The position numbers and the translations under genes are program-made. Positions 43,101 through 49,131 of a stretch of 64,000 nucleotides of DNA are shown in pieces. The notes below the pieces were generated by a model. It did no database searches, had not been told where the DNA came from, and worked only from the letters and a program-made list of their open reading frames with translations. Origin of the DNA: Solirubrobacter ginsenosidimutans (GTDB lineage Bacteria; Actinomycetota; Thermoleophilia; Solirubrobacterales; Solirubrobacteraceae); NCBI RefSeq assembly GCF_027587205.1, contig NZ_JAPDOD010000016.1, positions 111,701-175,700 of the forward strand. The letters are read 5' to 3'. How positions within the stretch are numbered: position 1 is the stretch's first letter; each line of letters starts with the position of its first letter.

Positions 43101-45023
43101 CGCGCGGTCCCCAACGAGGTCAAGTCGCGCGGCGACGCCTACCTGACGGCCCAGGACCAGTACGAGCGCCTGATCCGCGAGATCAACGACCTGCTGAAGG
43201 TCTACGCGGAGGCCAAGCAGCACTGCCCAGAGCTGATCGACCGCGGGCCGAAGCCGCCGGTCACCTCGGGCGGGCAGGTCGAGAACATCACCTCCAACGA
43301 CCCGAATGAGATCTACGGGCCGAAGGGCGTCGGCGCGCAGGGCTGGATCCCGCGCTCGCAGGCGCTCGGGTACTCGATCCGCTTCGAGAACCTCGGCCCG
43401 GGATCGGTCATCCCGCCCGGGCAGCAGCCGGCCAGTGCCCCCGCGACGGTGGTCAAGGTCGTCACGACGCTCTCGCCCTCGGTGAACATCGACACCGTGA
43501 CGCTGGGCGGCGTCGGCTGGGGCAAGGTCGAGCTGCCGGTGCCGGCGGGCTTGACGAGCTACCACAAGGACGTCCCGCAGGCTGACGGGGACATCGTCCG
43601 GATCGATGGGGCGGTCAACGTCGCAGCGCGATCGATCACGTGGACGCTGAAGACGATCGACCCGGCAACGGGTGAGATCGACGGGTCGCCGACGGCGGGC
43701 TTCCTCCCGCCCGAGGACGGCACGCGGCGCGGCCAGGGTCACGTCGACTACCAGGCGGGCACGGCCGACGCGGCCGCGCAGGGCGCGTCGATCAGCGCCA
43801 ACGCCACGATCACGTTCGACGTGAACACCCCGATCGCCACCAACACTCACACGAACACGGTCGACGGGACCGCGCCGGCGGCGACGCTGACGCTCAGCAC
43901 GGCGTCGTGCGACGGCAAGCTACCGGTGTCGTGGACGGGCACGGACACCGGGTCGGGCATCGCCGCCTACGACGTCGAGGTCTCCGGCGACAGCGGTCTC
44001 AGCTGGCATCCGTGGCAGGCGGGCACGGGGGCGACGTCCGGCACCTATTCCGGCACCCCCGGGCAGGCGTACGCGTTCCGCGCGATGGCGCGCGACGCCG
44101 TCGGCAACCAGGAGCCCGCCCCGGCGACGGCGGACGCCACGATCACGCTCGGCGCCTGCGATCTGACCCCGCCGCGGACCAGCGCCATCCTGCCGGCCGG
44201 CGCGGTCGGCGGCTGGTACGGCGGGCCGGTGCACGTCACGCTGGCCGCGGTCGACGCCCCGGGCGGCTCCGGCGTGGCGGCGCTGCGCTATGCGGGCAAG
44301 CAGGTCGCGGCGGCCACGGCCACGGAGCGGGTCAGCGCGGAGGGCGTGACCGACTTCGCGTTCTCCGCGGTCGACGCCAAGGGGAACGCGGAGGAAACCG
44401 GGCACCTGCCGGTCCGGATCGACACCGCCGCGCCGGCGATCACCGGGACCGACGGCGCCGCGTACGCGGTGGGTGACGCGGCCGCGCCGGACGCGGCCTG
44501 CACGGACGCCGGCTCGGGCGTCGCCACGTGCTCGGTGCCGGCGGGGCTGGACACGTCGGCCGTGGGCACGTTCAGCTACACCGTCGACGCCGCCGACAAG
44601 CTCGGGCACACCGCCTCGCGCACGTTCACCTACACGGTGAGCGCGGCGCCAGTCGAGCAGCCCGGCCAGCCGGCGCCGGCGCCGACCCCCACGCCGTCCG
44701 CGGGACCGGCGTTCGGCGCCAAGCCGGTCAACGTGAAGCTGGGCAAGATCACCCGCACGACCGCGGTGGTCACGTTGACGAGCAAGGAGGCGTTCGCCTT
44801 CACGGGAAAGGCGACGCTGCTGACGACCGCGAAGAAGCCGAAGGCGCGGTCGAAGGTCGCGTCGTTCTCGCTGGCCAAGGGCAAGAGCGGGAAGGTCACG
44901 CTCAAGCTCAAGCCGGCGCTCAAGAAGGGCAAGGCGGTCAAGCTCGTGCTGCGGCTGGAGCTCAGGTCCGGCGCCGCGACCAAGACGGTGGAGGTGAAGC
45001 TCACGGTGCGCGCCGCCCGGTAA
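37128..45023 (+). CDS. 2631-residue secreted mosaic repeat protein (beta-helix-like, Calx-beta, carboxypeptidase-regulatory-like, Ig-like)
   Basis: Signal peptide about 1-25 (TTAAAQ). Residues about 25-1080 are repetitive beta strands rich in GxxTVTG, probably a beta-helix; three units starting V-H-Q-G-G recur with an exact period of 183 residues (codons at 38313, 38862 and 39411). A Calx-beta domain spans about 1088-1195. Three carboxypeptidase-regulatory-like modules (GSISGHVTNAAGAPVRGLRV, TSIAGRVTAAGAPVETALVV) fill about 1400-1800. An alpha-helical region (about 1806-2030) and a DPNEIYGP module (about 2057-2240) follow, then Ig-like/HYR modules (about 2250-2505) and a Lys-rich C-terminal beta domain. 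No catalytic motif or membrane anchor is seen. Likely an adhesin or matrix protein. Confidence 0.75.
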   Translation: MVAALRSLLVATALLAVFATTAAAQDPACDRNWTGGSGNFNEAAHWPNGVPGTQERACLPAGNYTVTVTAGTSPKGVTVGAGVTVVIKQFQYIDARSASFLNHGTVQLEQNATLYGPLASDGTVEDTGTIPAGNNRPTIVGSIVNSGTLRANQGLQLQRNDGTFESTGTLATGSADSLLNGTGYTDSPWTISGRVNNPGLMQFQGGTMRVRAITTQTGNAFRTYDSKLDLTGATGATVETNNTVDLTTNIPAGVTVRVTGRTNDGYLRLDADHTNNGTLVFDSTDQFRATYLTNFSAAARLTNAGTLRLTGVTGADRNVRIPITNTAAGTITVDAGNRMVFQNDAGETITAGTWNANGNVWVQGGSTAPAQITQTGGTITVANGVTLFVTTGGRYVHQGGTTAGELQFQNGSTIDASGPGAATYHVVGYVTLAGNVNAAGTINLEAAGGQPANLTLTAPSTMAGRMTFTTGGANAQDTEINGGQRLTVTGRIDVLRGQGGTRHFKLPLTLAATGQFNVEALTTALLDGNDTYASTIAGTLTVAGGAYFGVRSGTQTVTQTGGTINGAGAFSIENLNAFVHQGGTVPGELALQNGASLDPSGPGAAAYHVVGNATLAGDVNAAATITAEAAGGQPAQLALNAPRTVAGRIILTTTGPNAQDTIVTGTGRLTVTGRVDVQKGVGGIRHFAVPLTVPAGGQFNVGADATVYVNGNGNTLDHQLAGNVTVAAGGLLLFRVATQTVTQTAGTITATGTFNVEGNTFVHQGGNVVGRVTVSSSGLRGRLDPSGPGTAAYLIANSVNLIADVSADAELDLGTNTVGGQIYVPERDVTNRGTIQVGQENSQYGGTLSDDGQPYTLTNAGSITAAKGTPHTLNLRVVNTGTLTANDGFGGIASFTDKPLITNSGGTVTINKTYLTTWRGYTQTSGLTDIIDGSLGSPRIPADIQILGGRLRGTGVITGPVTNAGTVEVGRAGTYGKLAINDVFDQIVRVAASYTQTPTGRLAVDIGGTAAGTSFDQLTVQGPATFDGALDVATAAGYTPTPNVDKYRVVLSETRTKEFANLTGGRFYTLSHDTTGALLTGRVAPPPASELTIGDAHALEGAGPLTFTVTLSKASTDPVTVDWTTEDDTAAAGADYTASSGTLTFPAGTTTQTLTVPVVNDATVEGVKQLLLRLRHPVNATLDVATGIGRIEPDDVGITNRAPTSVGVAGNATIVVTGGGFGAGTTAKLVRAGEADRAGTITSGPENGSKFAVRFDMRGATQGQWLLVVTAPTGSANTPITVQSGASALYSTLSVPSSLRYGWVGRAILSLRNAGANDVGIEMVRFVGKDLKVRAVGATEFSDRLSVTDLGDAETIPALSTRTVVVEVLSTTTVGHAFMGLDAEVYPSGYLSETIAGSDPDPGTGSISGHVTNAAGAPVRGLRVNAVNGPRSASTVTDGSGAYTLKPLKPGSYAVEAGGAKSSATVNENARTVDLTTGVADLSGTVGKGDAILALLADGKAVATTAADATGGFRFRVAKPGTYTLVADSPSSGRASRTVTVAAGVDQPGLSLTLGTRALNVTAGNGAKVRVWPAGEQDLPSERTAGAGGVAAFTGLPAGALTVEARAAGKAPARTTVAAGATAVTVTPAAATSIAGRVTAAGAPVETALVVATAPTGGEQHVAVTGADGRYTIGELPAGTYDVWVLGPAYAPLVKRGIATGTTTADAAVVTTGASLDVKVGTGRVGAIVQAIDPATRVIVASAATAELAATATLSPLPAGTYSIEAGGAKAQTVTVGGGGAKAARAAAYAGVTLDEDGYPVVADPEPDPAYEAYYEPWSLLKAPQPNEKDRLHWDDVDADYPGPCPTADRLFDTILLKQKIKVKAFQRWIDAWNAAGEGNAADVGLYLSKSALLGANMAATIALMGKAPAGVNPLVASVAQTQANMLGTIATNFAGQGSQFSFADAAGMFKDMVDILAVAEAEELGKASELSYLSSTISMLKGLIELSDELRAVPNEVKSRGDAYLTAQDQYERLIREINDLLKVYAEAKQHCPELIDRGPKPPVTSGGQVENITSNDPNEIYGPKGVGAQGWIPRSQALGYSIRFENLGPGSVIPPGQQPASAPATVVKVVTTLSPSVNIDTVTLGGVGWGKVELPVPAGLTSYHKDVPQADGDIVRIDGAVNVAARSITWTLKTIDPATGEIDGSPTAGFLPPEDGTRRGQGHVDYQAGTADAAAQGASISANATITFDVNTPIATNTHTNTVDGTAPAATLTLSTASCDGKLPVSWTGTDTGSGIAAYDVEVSGDSGLSWHPWQAGTGATSGTYSGTPGQAYAFRAMARDAVGNQEPAPATADATITLGACDLTPPRTSAILPAGAVGGWYGGPVHVTLAAVDAPGGSGVAALRYAGKQVAAATATERVSAEGVTDFAFSAVDAKGNAEETGHLPVRIDTAAPAITGTDGAAYAVGDAAAPDAACTDAGSGVATCSVPAGLDTSAVGTFSYTVDAADKLGHTASRTFTYTVSAAPVEQPGQPAPAPTPTPSAGPAFGAKPVNVKLGKITRTTAVVTLTSKEAFAFTGKATLLTTAKKPKARSKVASFSLAKGKSGKVTLKLKPALKKGKAVKLVLRLELRSGAATKTVEVKLTVRAAR
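38313..39510 (+). repeat. In-frame 549-bp tandem repeat within the giant gene
   Basis: Units start at 38313, 38862 and 39411, each with GT(C/G)CACCAGGGCGG; the spacing is 549 bp twice, that is 183 codons. Units 1 and 2 are full length and share long similar runs such as DASGPGAATYHVVG/DPSGPGAAAYHVVG and RLTVTGRIDV/RLTVTGRVDV; unit 3 diverges after about 33 codons. Confidence 0.8.
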
Positions 45024-45034
45024 CGTCGGGCGCT

Positions 45035-45862
45035 GTGACCCTTTCCGGCAAGACGCTGTTCATCTCCGGGGCGTCGCGGGGCATCGGCCTCGCGATCGCC
45101 CTGCGCGCCGCCGCCGATGGCGCGAACGTCGCACTGATCGCCAAGACCGCCGAGCCGCATCCGAAGCTCGAAGGCACCGTGTACACCGCCGCCGCGGCGA
45201 TCGAGGCGGCGGGCGGGCAGGCGCTGGCGATCGTCGGCGACATCCGCTCCGAGGAGTCGGTGGTGGCCGCCGTCGCCGCCGCGGTCGAGCGCTTCGGCGG
45301 CATCGACATCTGCGTCAACAACGCCTCAGCGATCGACCTGCGCGGGACCGAAGCGCTGGACATGAAGCGCTACGACCTGATGCAGGACATCAACACCCGC
45401 GGCACCTTCACGGTCACCAAGGCCTGCGTCCCCCACCTCAAGACCGCTGAGAATCCGCACATCCTCACGCTCTCGCCGCCGATCGGCCTCAAGCCGCAGT
45501 GGCTCGGCCCGCACATCGCCTACACGATCGCCAAGTACGGCATGTCGCTCTGCGCCCTGGGCTTCGCCGAGGAGTTCCGCGAGGCGGGCATCGCCTCAAA
45601 CGCCCTCTGGCCGCGCACGCTGATCGCCACCGCCGCCGTGAAGAACCTGCTCGGCGGCGACGCCGCGATGGCCCGCGCCCGCAAGCCCGAGATCTACGCC
45701 GACGCCGCCTACACGATCCTCACCCGCCCTTCGCGCGAATGCACGGGCAACACCTACCTCTGCGAGGACGTGCTCGCAGAGGAAGGCATCACCGATCTGT
45801 CGTCATACGCCTACGTCGAGGGCGCCGATCTCCAGGTCGACCTCTTCGTCGACCACGTCTAG
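45035..45862 (+). CDS. Short-chain dehydrogenase/reductase (HSDL2-like)
   Basis: A 275-residue SDR. The cofactor loop is SGASRGIG (11-18), NNAS appears at about 91-94, and the catalytic pair is Tyr163 and Lys167 in YTIAK. The insertion HPKLEGTVYTAAAAIEAAGGQ and the late ECTGNTYLCEDVL are typical of the HSDL2-like group, which acts on hydroxy-fatty or steroid-like substrates. The GTG start lies 11 bases after the giant gene's stop without a clear ribosome site, so it may be read on the same transcript. Its relation to that gene is unclear. Confidence 0.85.
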   Translation: MTLSGKTLFISGASRGIGLAIALRAAADGANVALIAKTAEPHPKLEGTVYTAAAAIEAAGGQALAIVGDIRSEESVVAAVAAAVERFGGIDICVNNASAIDLRGTEALDMKRYDLMQDINTRGTFTVTKACVPHLKTAENPHILTLSPPIGLKPQWLGPHIAYTIAKYGMSLCALGFAEEFREAGIASNALWPRTLIATAAVKNLLGGDAAMARARKPEIYADAAYTILTRPSRECTGNTYLCEDVLAEEGITDLSSYAYVEGADLQVDLFVDHV

Positions 45863-45870
45863 CGCGGGCG

Positions 45871-45939
45871 AGCGCCAGTATCTCCCGCGTACCAGCGCTA
45901 CTATCTCGCGTGTCAGAGCGCTAGTATCCCGGCATCGTG
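45871..45939 (+). repeat. Three 23-bp direct repeats ending at the start codon of the DUF4143 ATPase gene
   Basis: Units occupy 45871-45893, 45894-45916 and 45917-45939 with no gap. The conserved core is AGCGC(C/T)A(G/C)TATC, followed by less conserved bases. The third unit includes the GTG start. Each core contains a -10-like hexamer (TACTAT, TAGTAT), so the array could be promoter and operator at once, read at the spacing of about two helical turns. Confidence 0.7.
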
Positions 45940-47193
45940 CCTGCGCTCGATGCTTCGTACGTGCCTCGCCTGGTCGATCTGCAACTGGACGCGCTCGCTG
46001 CGCAACTGCCGGCCGTGATGGTCACCGGCGCGCGGGCGACGGGCAAGACGACGACGCTTGCAAGACGCGCCGCCACCGTCGTGAGGCTCGACGTCGCGGC
46101 GCGGGCAGCTGCGTTTGAAGCCGATCCTGACGCGGCGCTGCGCGGTCTCGAAGAGCCGGTGCTGCTCGACGAATGGCAGGCCGTCCCGTCGGTACTCGGC
46201 GCCGTGCGCCGCGCCGTCGAATCCGAACCTACGGGGAACCGGTTCCTGCTGTCGGGGCCGGTGCGCGCGGAGCTCGATCACGGCGTGTGGGCCGCGACCG
46301 GGCGGATCGTCCGGCTCTCGATGTTCGGAATGACCGTCCGCGAACAGGCAGGACAGATCGAGGGCGCGAGCTTCTGGGACAGGCTGGCCAACGGCGACGA
46401 CCTGCCCGTGCCCGGCGACACGCCGGACCTACGGGGGTACGTCGAGATAGCGCTTCGTGGCGGCTTCCCGGCCGCGGCGCTGCGGCTGTCCGGGCTCGCT
46501 CACCAGGCCTGGATGGACAGCTATCTGGAGAACCTGCTCACCCGCGACGTACCCGCGGCAGCCGGGGAGACGACCCGCCGGAGAGACCCCGTCAGGGTGC
46601 GCCGCTACTTCGAAGCGTGCGCGCTGAACTCCGCGGGTGAGGCGGAGCACAAGACGATCTACGAGGCGGCGGGGATCAACCGGATGACCGCGCTCGACTA
46701 CGACGATCTGCTGACCCGCCTGTACGTGATCGACGCGCTGCCGGCGTGGGAGACCAACCGGCTCAAGCGGCTCACGCGCACGGCGAAGCGATACGTCGCG
46801 GAACCGGCCCTGATCGCCGCCGCCCTGCGATTGGACGTCGCCGGGGTCCTGGCTGACGGGAATCTGCTCGGACGGCTGTTGGACACCTTCGTGGCCGCGC
46901 AGCTGCGCCCGGAATCGACGGTGTCCAACAGCCGTCCGCGGCTGCATCATCTCCGAACCCAGTCGGCTCGCGAGGAGGTCGACATCGTCGCCGAGCTCGG
47001 CGGTGGACGGGTGATCGGCGTGGAGGTCAAGGCCGACGCGGCGCCTGACCGGCGCGCCGCGCGGCATCTGGTGTGGCTGCGCGACCGGCTAGGCGACCGC
47101 TTCGTCGCCGGGGTCGTGCTGCACACCGGACCGCGCCCGTTCGCGCTCGACGAGCGAATCGTCGCGGCGCCGATCAGCTCCATCTGGGGATGA
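45937..47193 (+). CDS. AAA-type ATPase with DUF4143 (C-terminal nuclease-like domain)
   Basis: A 418-residue protein of the ATP-binding/DUF4143 family. Walker A is GARATGKT (31-38) and Walker B is PVLLDEWQ; the arginine-finger-like segment FLLSGP follows. The winged-helix and C-terminal DUF4143 part ends with EEVDIVAEL.GG.VIGVEVKA, a PD-(D/E)XK-like pattern (Asp, then Glu-x-Lys). Such proteins are common in islands and some act with toxin-antitoxin or defence loci, though the biochemical role is not settled. The GTG start lies inside the third 23-bp repeat. A probable insertion-sequence end lies 290 bp downstream, so the gene may be laterally acquired. Confidence 0.8.
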   Translation: MPALDASYVPRLVDLQLDALAAQLPAVMVTGARATGKTTTLARRAATVVRLDVAARAAAFEADPDAALRGLEEPVLLDEWQAVPSVLGAVRRAVESEPTGNRFLLSGPVRAELDHGVWAATGRIVRLSMFGMTVREQAGQIEGASFWDRLANGDDLPVPGDTPDLRGYVEIALRGGFPAAALRLSGLAHQAWMDSYLENLLTRDVPAAAGETTRRRDPVRVRRYFEACALNSAGEAEHKTIYEAAGINRMTALDYDDLLTRLYVIDALPAWETNRLKRLTRTAKRYVAEPALIAAALRLDVAGVLADGNLLGRLLDTFVAAQLRPESTVSNSRPRLHHLRTQSAREEVDIVAELGGGRVIGVEVKADAAPDRRAARHLVWLRDRLGDRFVAGVVLHTGPRPFALDERIVAAPISSIWG

Positions 47194-47640
47194 CGAGAAG
47201 CCCAAGCCGGTCGTGTTCGCCGACGTTCACAGCGTCGTGTCCCGCCTTCACGCTGCTCTACAGGACGCACGCAGCTAGATAAGCGCCGGACTGACGGCGG
47301 AGCCGACGTTTTCCGCCGACGTCGGTGAACCCGACGGCGAACGCAACCACGCGGCGCACGAACCTCTGCGGGTCCCTCGCGGCTCCCGGCCCCGAGCCCA
47401 AACGCCGCGCTCAACCCGCCGGCCGAGCGCTCACCACGCTTTGTCAGCTTCGCTAGCTACGCCAGCTCAGGGACACAAAGTGGAGCACTTTCAGATCCTG
47501 AAACTGGTGAACTTTCGCGTCCTGCTGACACGGGCCACTGCATCTGCGTCTAGGCATTGAACCCGGCGGACGACAGTCCAAACAGAGCTCGAAACGACGG
47601 ATACGGTCAAGGGGCGGGGCTTCGTTACTGCCCCGCCGAA
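47194..47640. other. 447-bp intergenic stretch with insertion-sequence scar
   Basis: Between the DUF4143 gene and the end of mmsA. Apart from the IS21-like end near 47480-47531, I see no open frame of substance. A short in-frame run VFADVHSVVSRLHAALQD near 47212-47278 could be the tail of a lost gene but is too short to judge. Confidence 0.4.
47480..47531. mobile_element. Solo end of an IS21-like element (scar)
   Basis: Two 22-base direct repeats at 47480-47501 and 47504-47525 share the pattern A(G/C)TGGnnnACTTTCnnnTCCTG, and the stretch ends in TGACA at 47531. Tandem internal repeats close to a CA-3' terminus are typical of IS21-family ends. No transposase or second end is found in the window, so only a remnant or a recombination scar remains. 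Confidence 0.45.
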
Positions 47641-49131
47641 CTAGGTTGCGGTCGGGAAGTGCATGTGGGCGGCGTCGAGGGACTCGGGCCAGCGGGTCGT
47701 GACGACCTTCGCGCGGGTGTAGAACTTGATGCCCTCGGGGCCGTGGATGTGGTGGTCGCCGAAGAGGGACTGCTTCCAGCCGCCGAAGGAGTAGAAGGCC
47801 ATCGGGACCGGGATCGGGACGTTGACGCCGATCATGCCCACCTGGATCTTGCGCTGGAAGGTGCGGGCGGCCTGGCCGGAGGCGGTGAAGATCGCTACGC
47901 CGTTGGCGTAGGTGTTGCGGTTGATGAGGTCGATCGCCTCGTCGAGGGTGTCGACGCGGACGACGCCGAGCACCGGGCCGAAGATCTCGTCCGTGTAGAC
48001 GGACATGTCGGTGGTGACGTTGTCGATCAGGGTCGGGCCGACCCAGAAGCCCTCGCCCTCGATGTCGAGCTCGCGGCCGTCGACGACGACGTCGCCCTCG
48101 CCGCGGCCGATGTAGTCGACGATCCGGTCGCGGGCGGCGCCGGTGACCACCGGGCCCATCTCGGAGTCGGGCTCCAGGCCCGGGCCGACCTTGATCGCGA
48201 CGGCCTTGGCGCGCAGCTTCTCGACCAGCTCGTCGGCGGCGTCGCCGACGGCGACCGCGACCGAGATCGCCATGCAGCGCTGGCCGGCCGAGCCGAAGCC
48301 GGCGGCGGTCAGGTGGTTGGCGGCGAAGTCGAGGTCGGCGTCGGGCATGACGATCGCGTGGTTCTTGGCGCCGCCGAGCGCCTGGACGCGCTTGCCGGCC
48401 GCGGACGCGCGCTCGTGGATGTACTTGGCGATCGGCGTCGAGCCGACGAAGGAGATCGCGGCGACGTCCGGATGGTCGAGCAGCGCGTCGACCGCGACCT
48501 TGTCGCCGTGGACGACGTTGAACACGCCGTCCGGCAGACCCGCCTGCTTGTAGAGGTCGGCGATGAAGTTGGAGACGCTCGGGTCGCGCTCGGACGGCTT
48601 CAGGACGAACGTGTTCCCGGTCGCGATCGCCATCGGGTGCATCCACAGCGGGACCATGATCGGGAAGTTGAACGGCGTGATCCCCGCGCACACGCCCAGC
48701 GGCTGCCGGAAGGAGTGCAGGTCGACGTCGGTGGAGACCTGGTCGGAGAACTCGCCCTTGGTCAGCTCGGCCACGCCGCAGGCGAACTCGACGACCTCCA
48801 TGCCGCGGATGACCTCGCCCTTGGCGTCGTCGAAGGTCTTGCCGTGCTCGGCCGAGATGATCCGCGCGAGCTCATCGGTGTGCTGCACGATCAGCTCGCG
48901 GAACGCGAACATCACCCGCGCGCGCCGGGTGACCGACGTGTCGCTCCAGCTCTCGAAGGCCGCCTTGGCCGCCTGCACGGCGGCGTCGACGTCCTCGGCC
49001 TCGCCGAGCAGGACGCGGCGCTGCTCGTGGCCGGTCGCGGGGTCGTAGACCGGGGCGGTGCGGGTGGAGGCGCCGTGCGTGGCGCGGCCGCCGATCTGGT
49101 GGTCGATCGTTTCGAGCTGGACGGTGCTCAC
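47641..49131 (-). CDS. mmsA: Methylmalonate-semialdehyde dehydrogenase (CoA-acylating)
   Basis: A 496-residue aldehyde dehydrogenase of the MmsA/IolA group, which oxidises methylmalonate or malonate semialdehyde to propionyl- or acetyl-CoA with NAD+ and CoA. Features: GVCAGITPFNFPIMVPLWM, NTFVLKPSERDP, ISFVGSTPIAKYI and the catalytic Cys286 in GSAGQRCMA. The GTG start has GAGGA upstream and overlaps the iolD stop as GTGA. Its coupling to iolD supports the IolA role at the end of myo-inositol breakdown rather than valine catabolism. Confidence 0.93.
   Translation of the reverse strand: MSTVQLETIDHQIGGRATHGASTRTAPVYDPATGHEQRRVLLGEAEDVDAAVQAAKAAFESWSDTSVTRRARVMFAFRELIVQHTDELARIISAEHGKTFDDAKGEVIRGMEVVEFACGVAELTKGEFSDQVSTDVDLHSFRQPLGVCAGITPFNFPIMVPLWMHPMAIATGNTFVLKPSERDPSVSNFIADLYKQAGLPDGVFNVVHGDKVAVDALLDHPDVAAISFVGSTPIAKYIHERASAAGKRVQALGGAKNHAIVMPDADLDFAANHLTAAGFGSAGQRCMAISVAVAVGDAADELVEKLRAKAVAIKVGPGLEPDSEMGPVVTGAARDRIVDYIGRGEGDVVVDGRELDIEGEGFWVGPTLIDNVTTDMSVYTDEIFGPVLGVVRVDTLDEAIDLINRNTYANGVAIFTASGQAARTFQRKIQVGMIGVNVPIPVPMAFYSFGGWKQSLFGDHHIHGPEGIKFYTRAKVVTTRWPESLDAAHMHFPTAT

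Noticed and set aside
37128..45023. Autotransporter or type IX secretion reading of the giant protein
   Set aside because: No beta-barrel translocator or matching C-terminal signal, and the organism appears to lack an outer membrane.
45871..45939. CRISPR-like array
   Set aside because: Units abut without spacers, only three copies, and they end at a start codon; this is a promoter or operator array.
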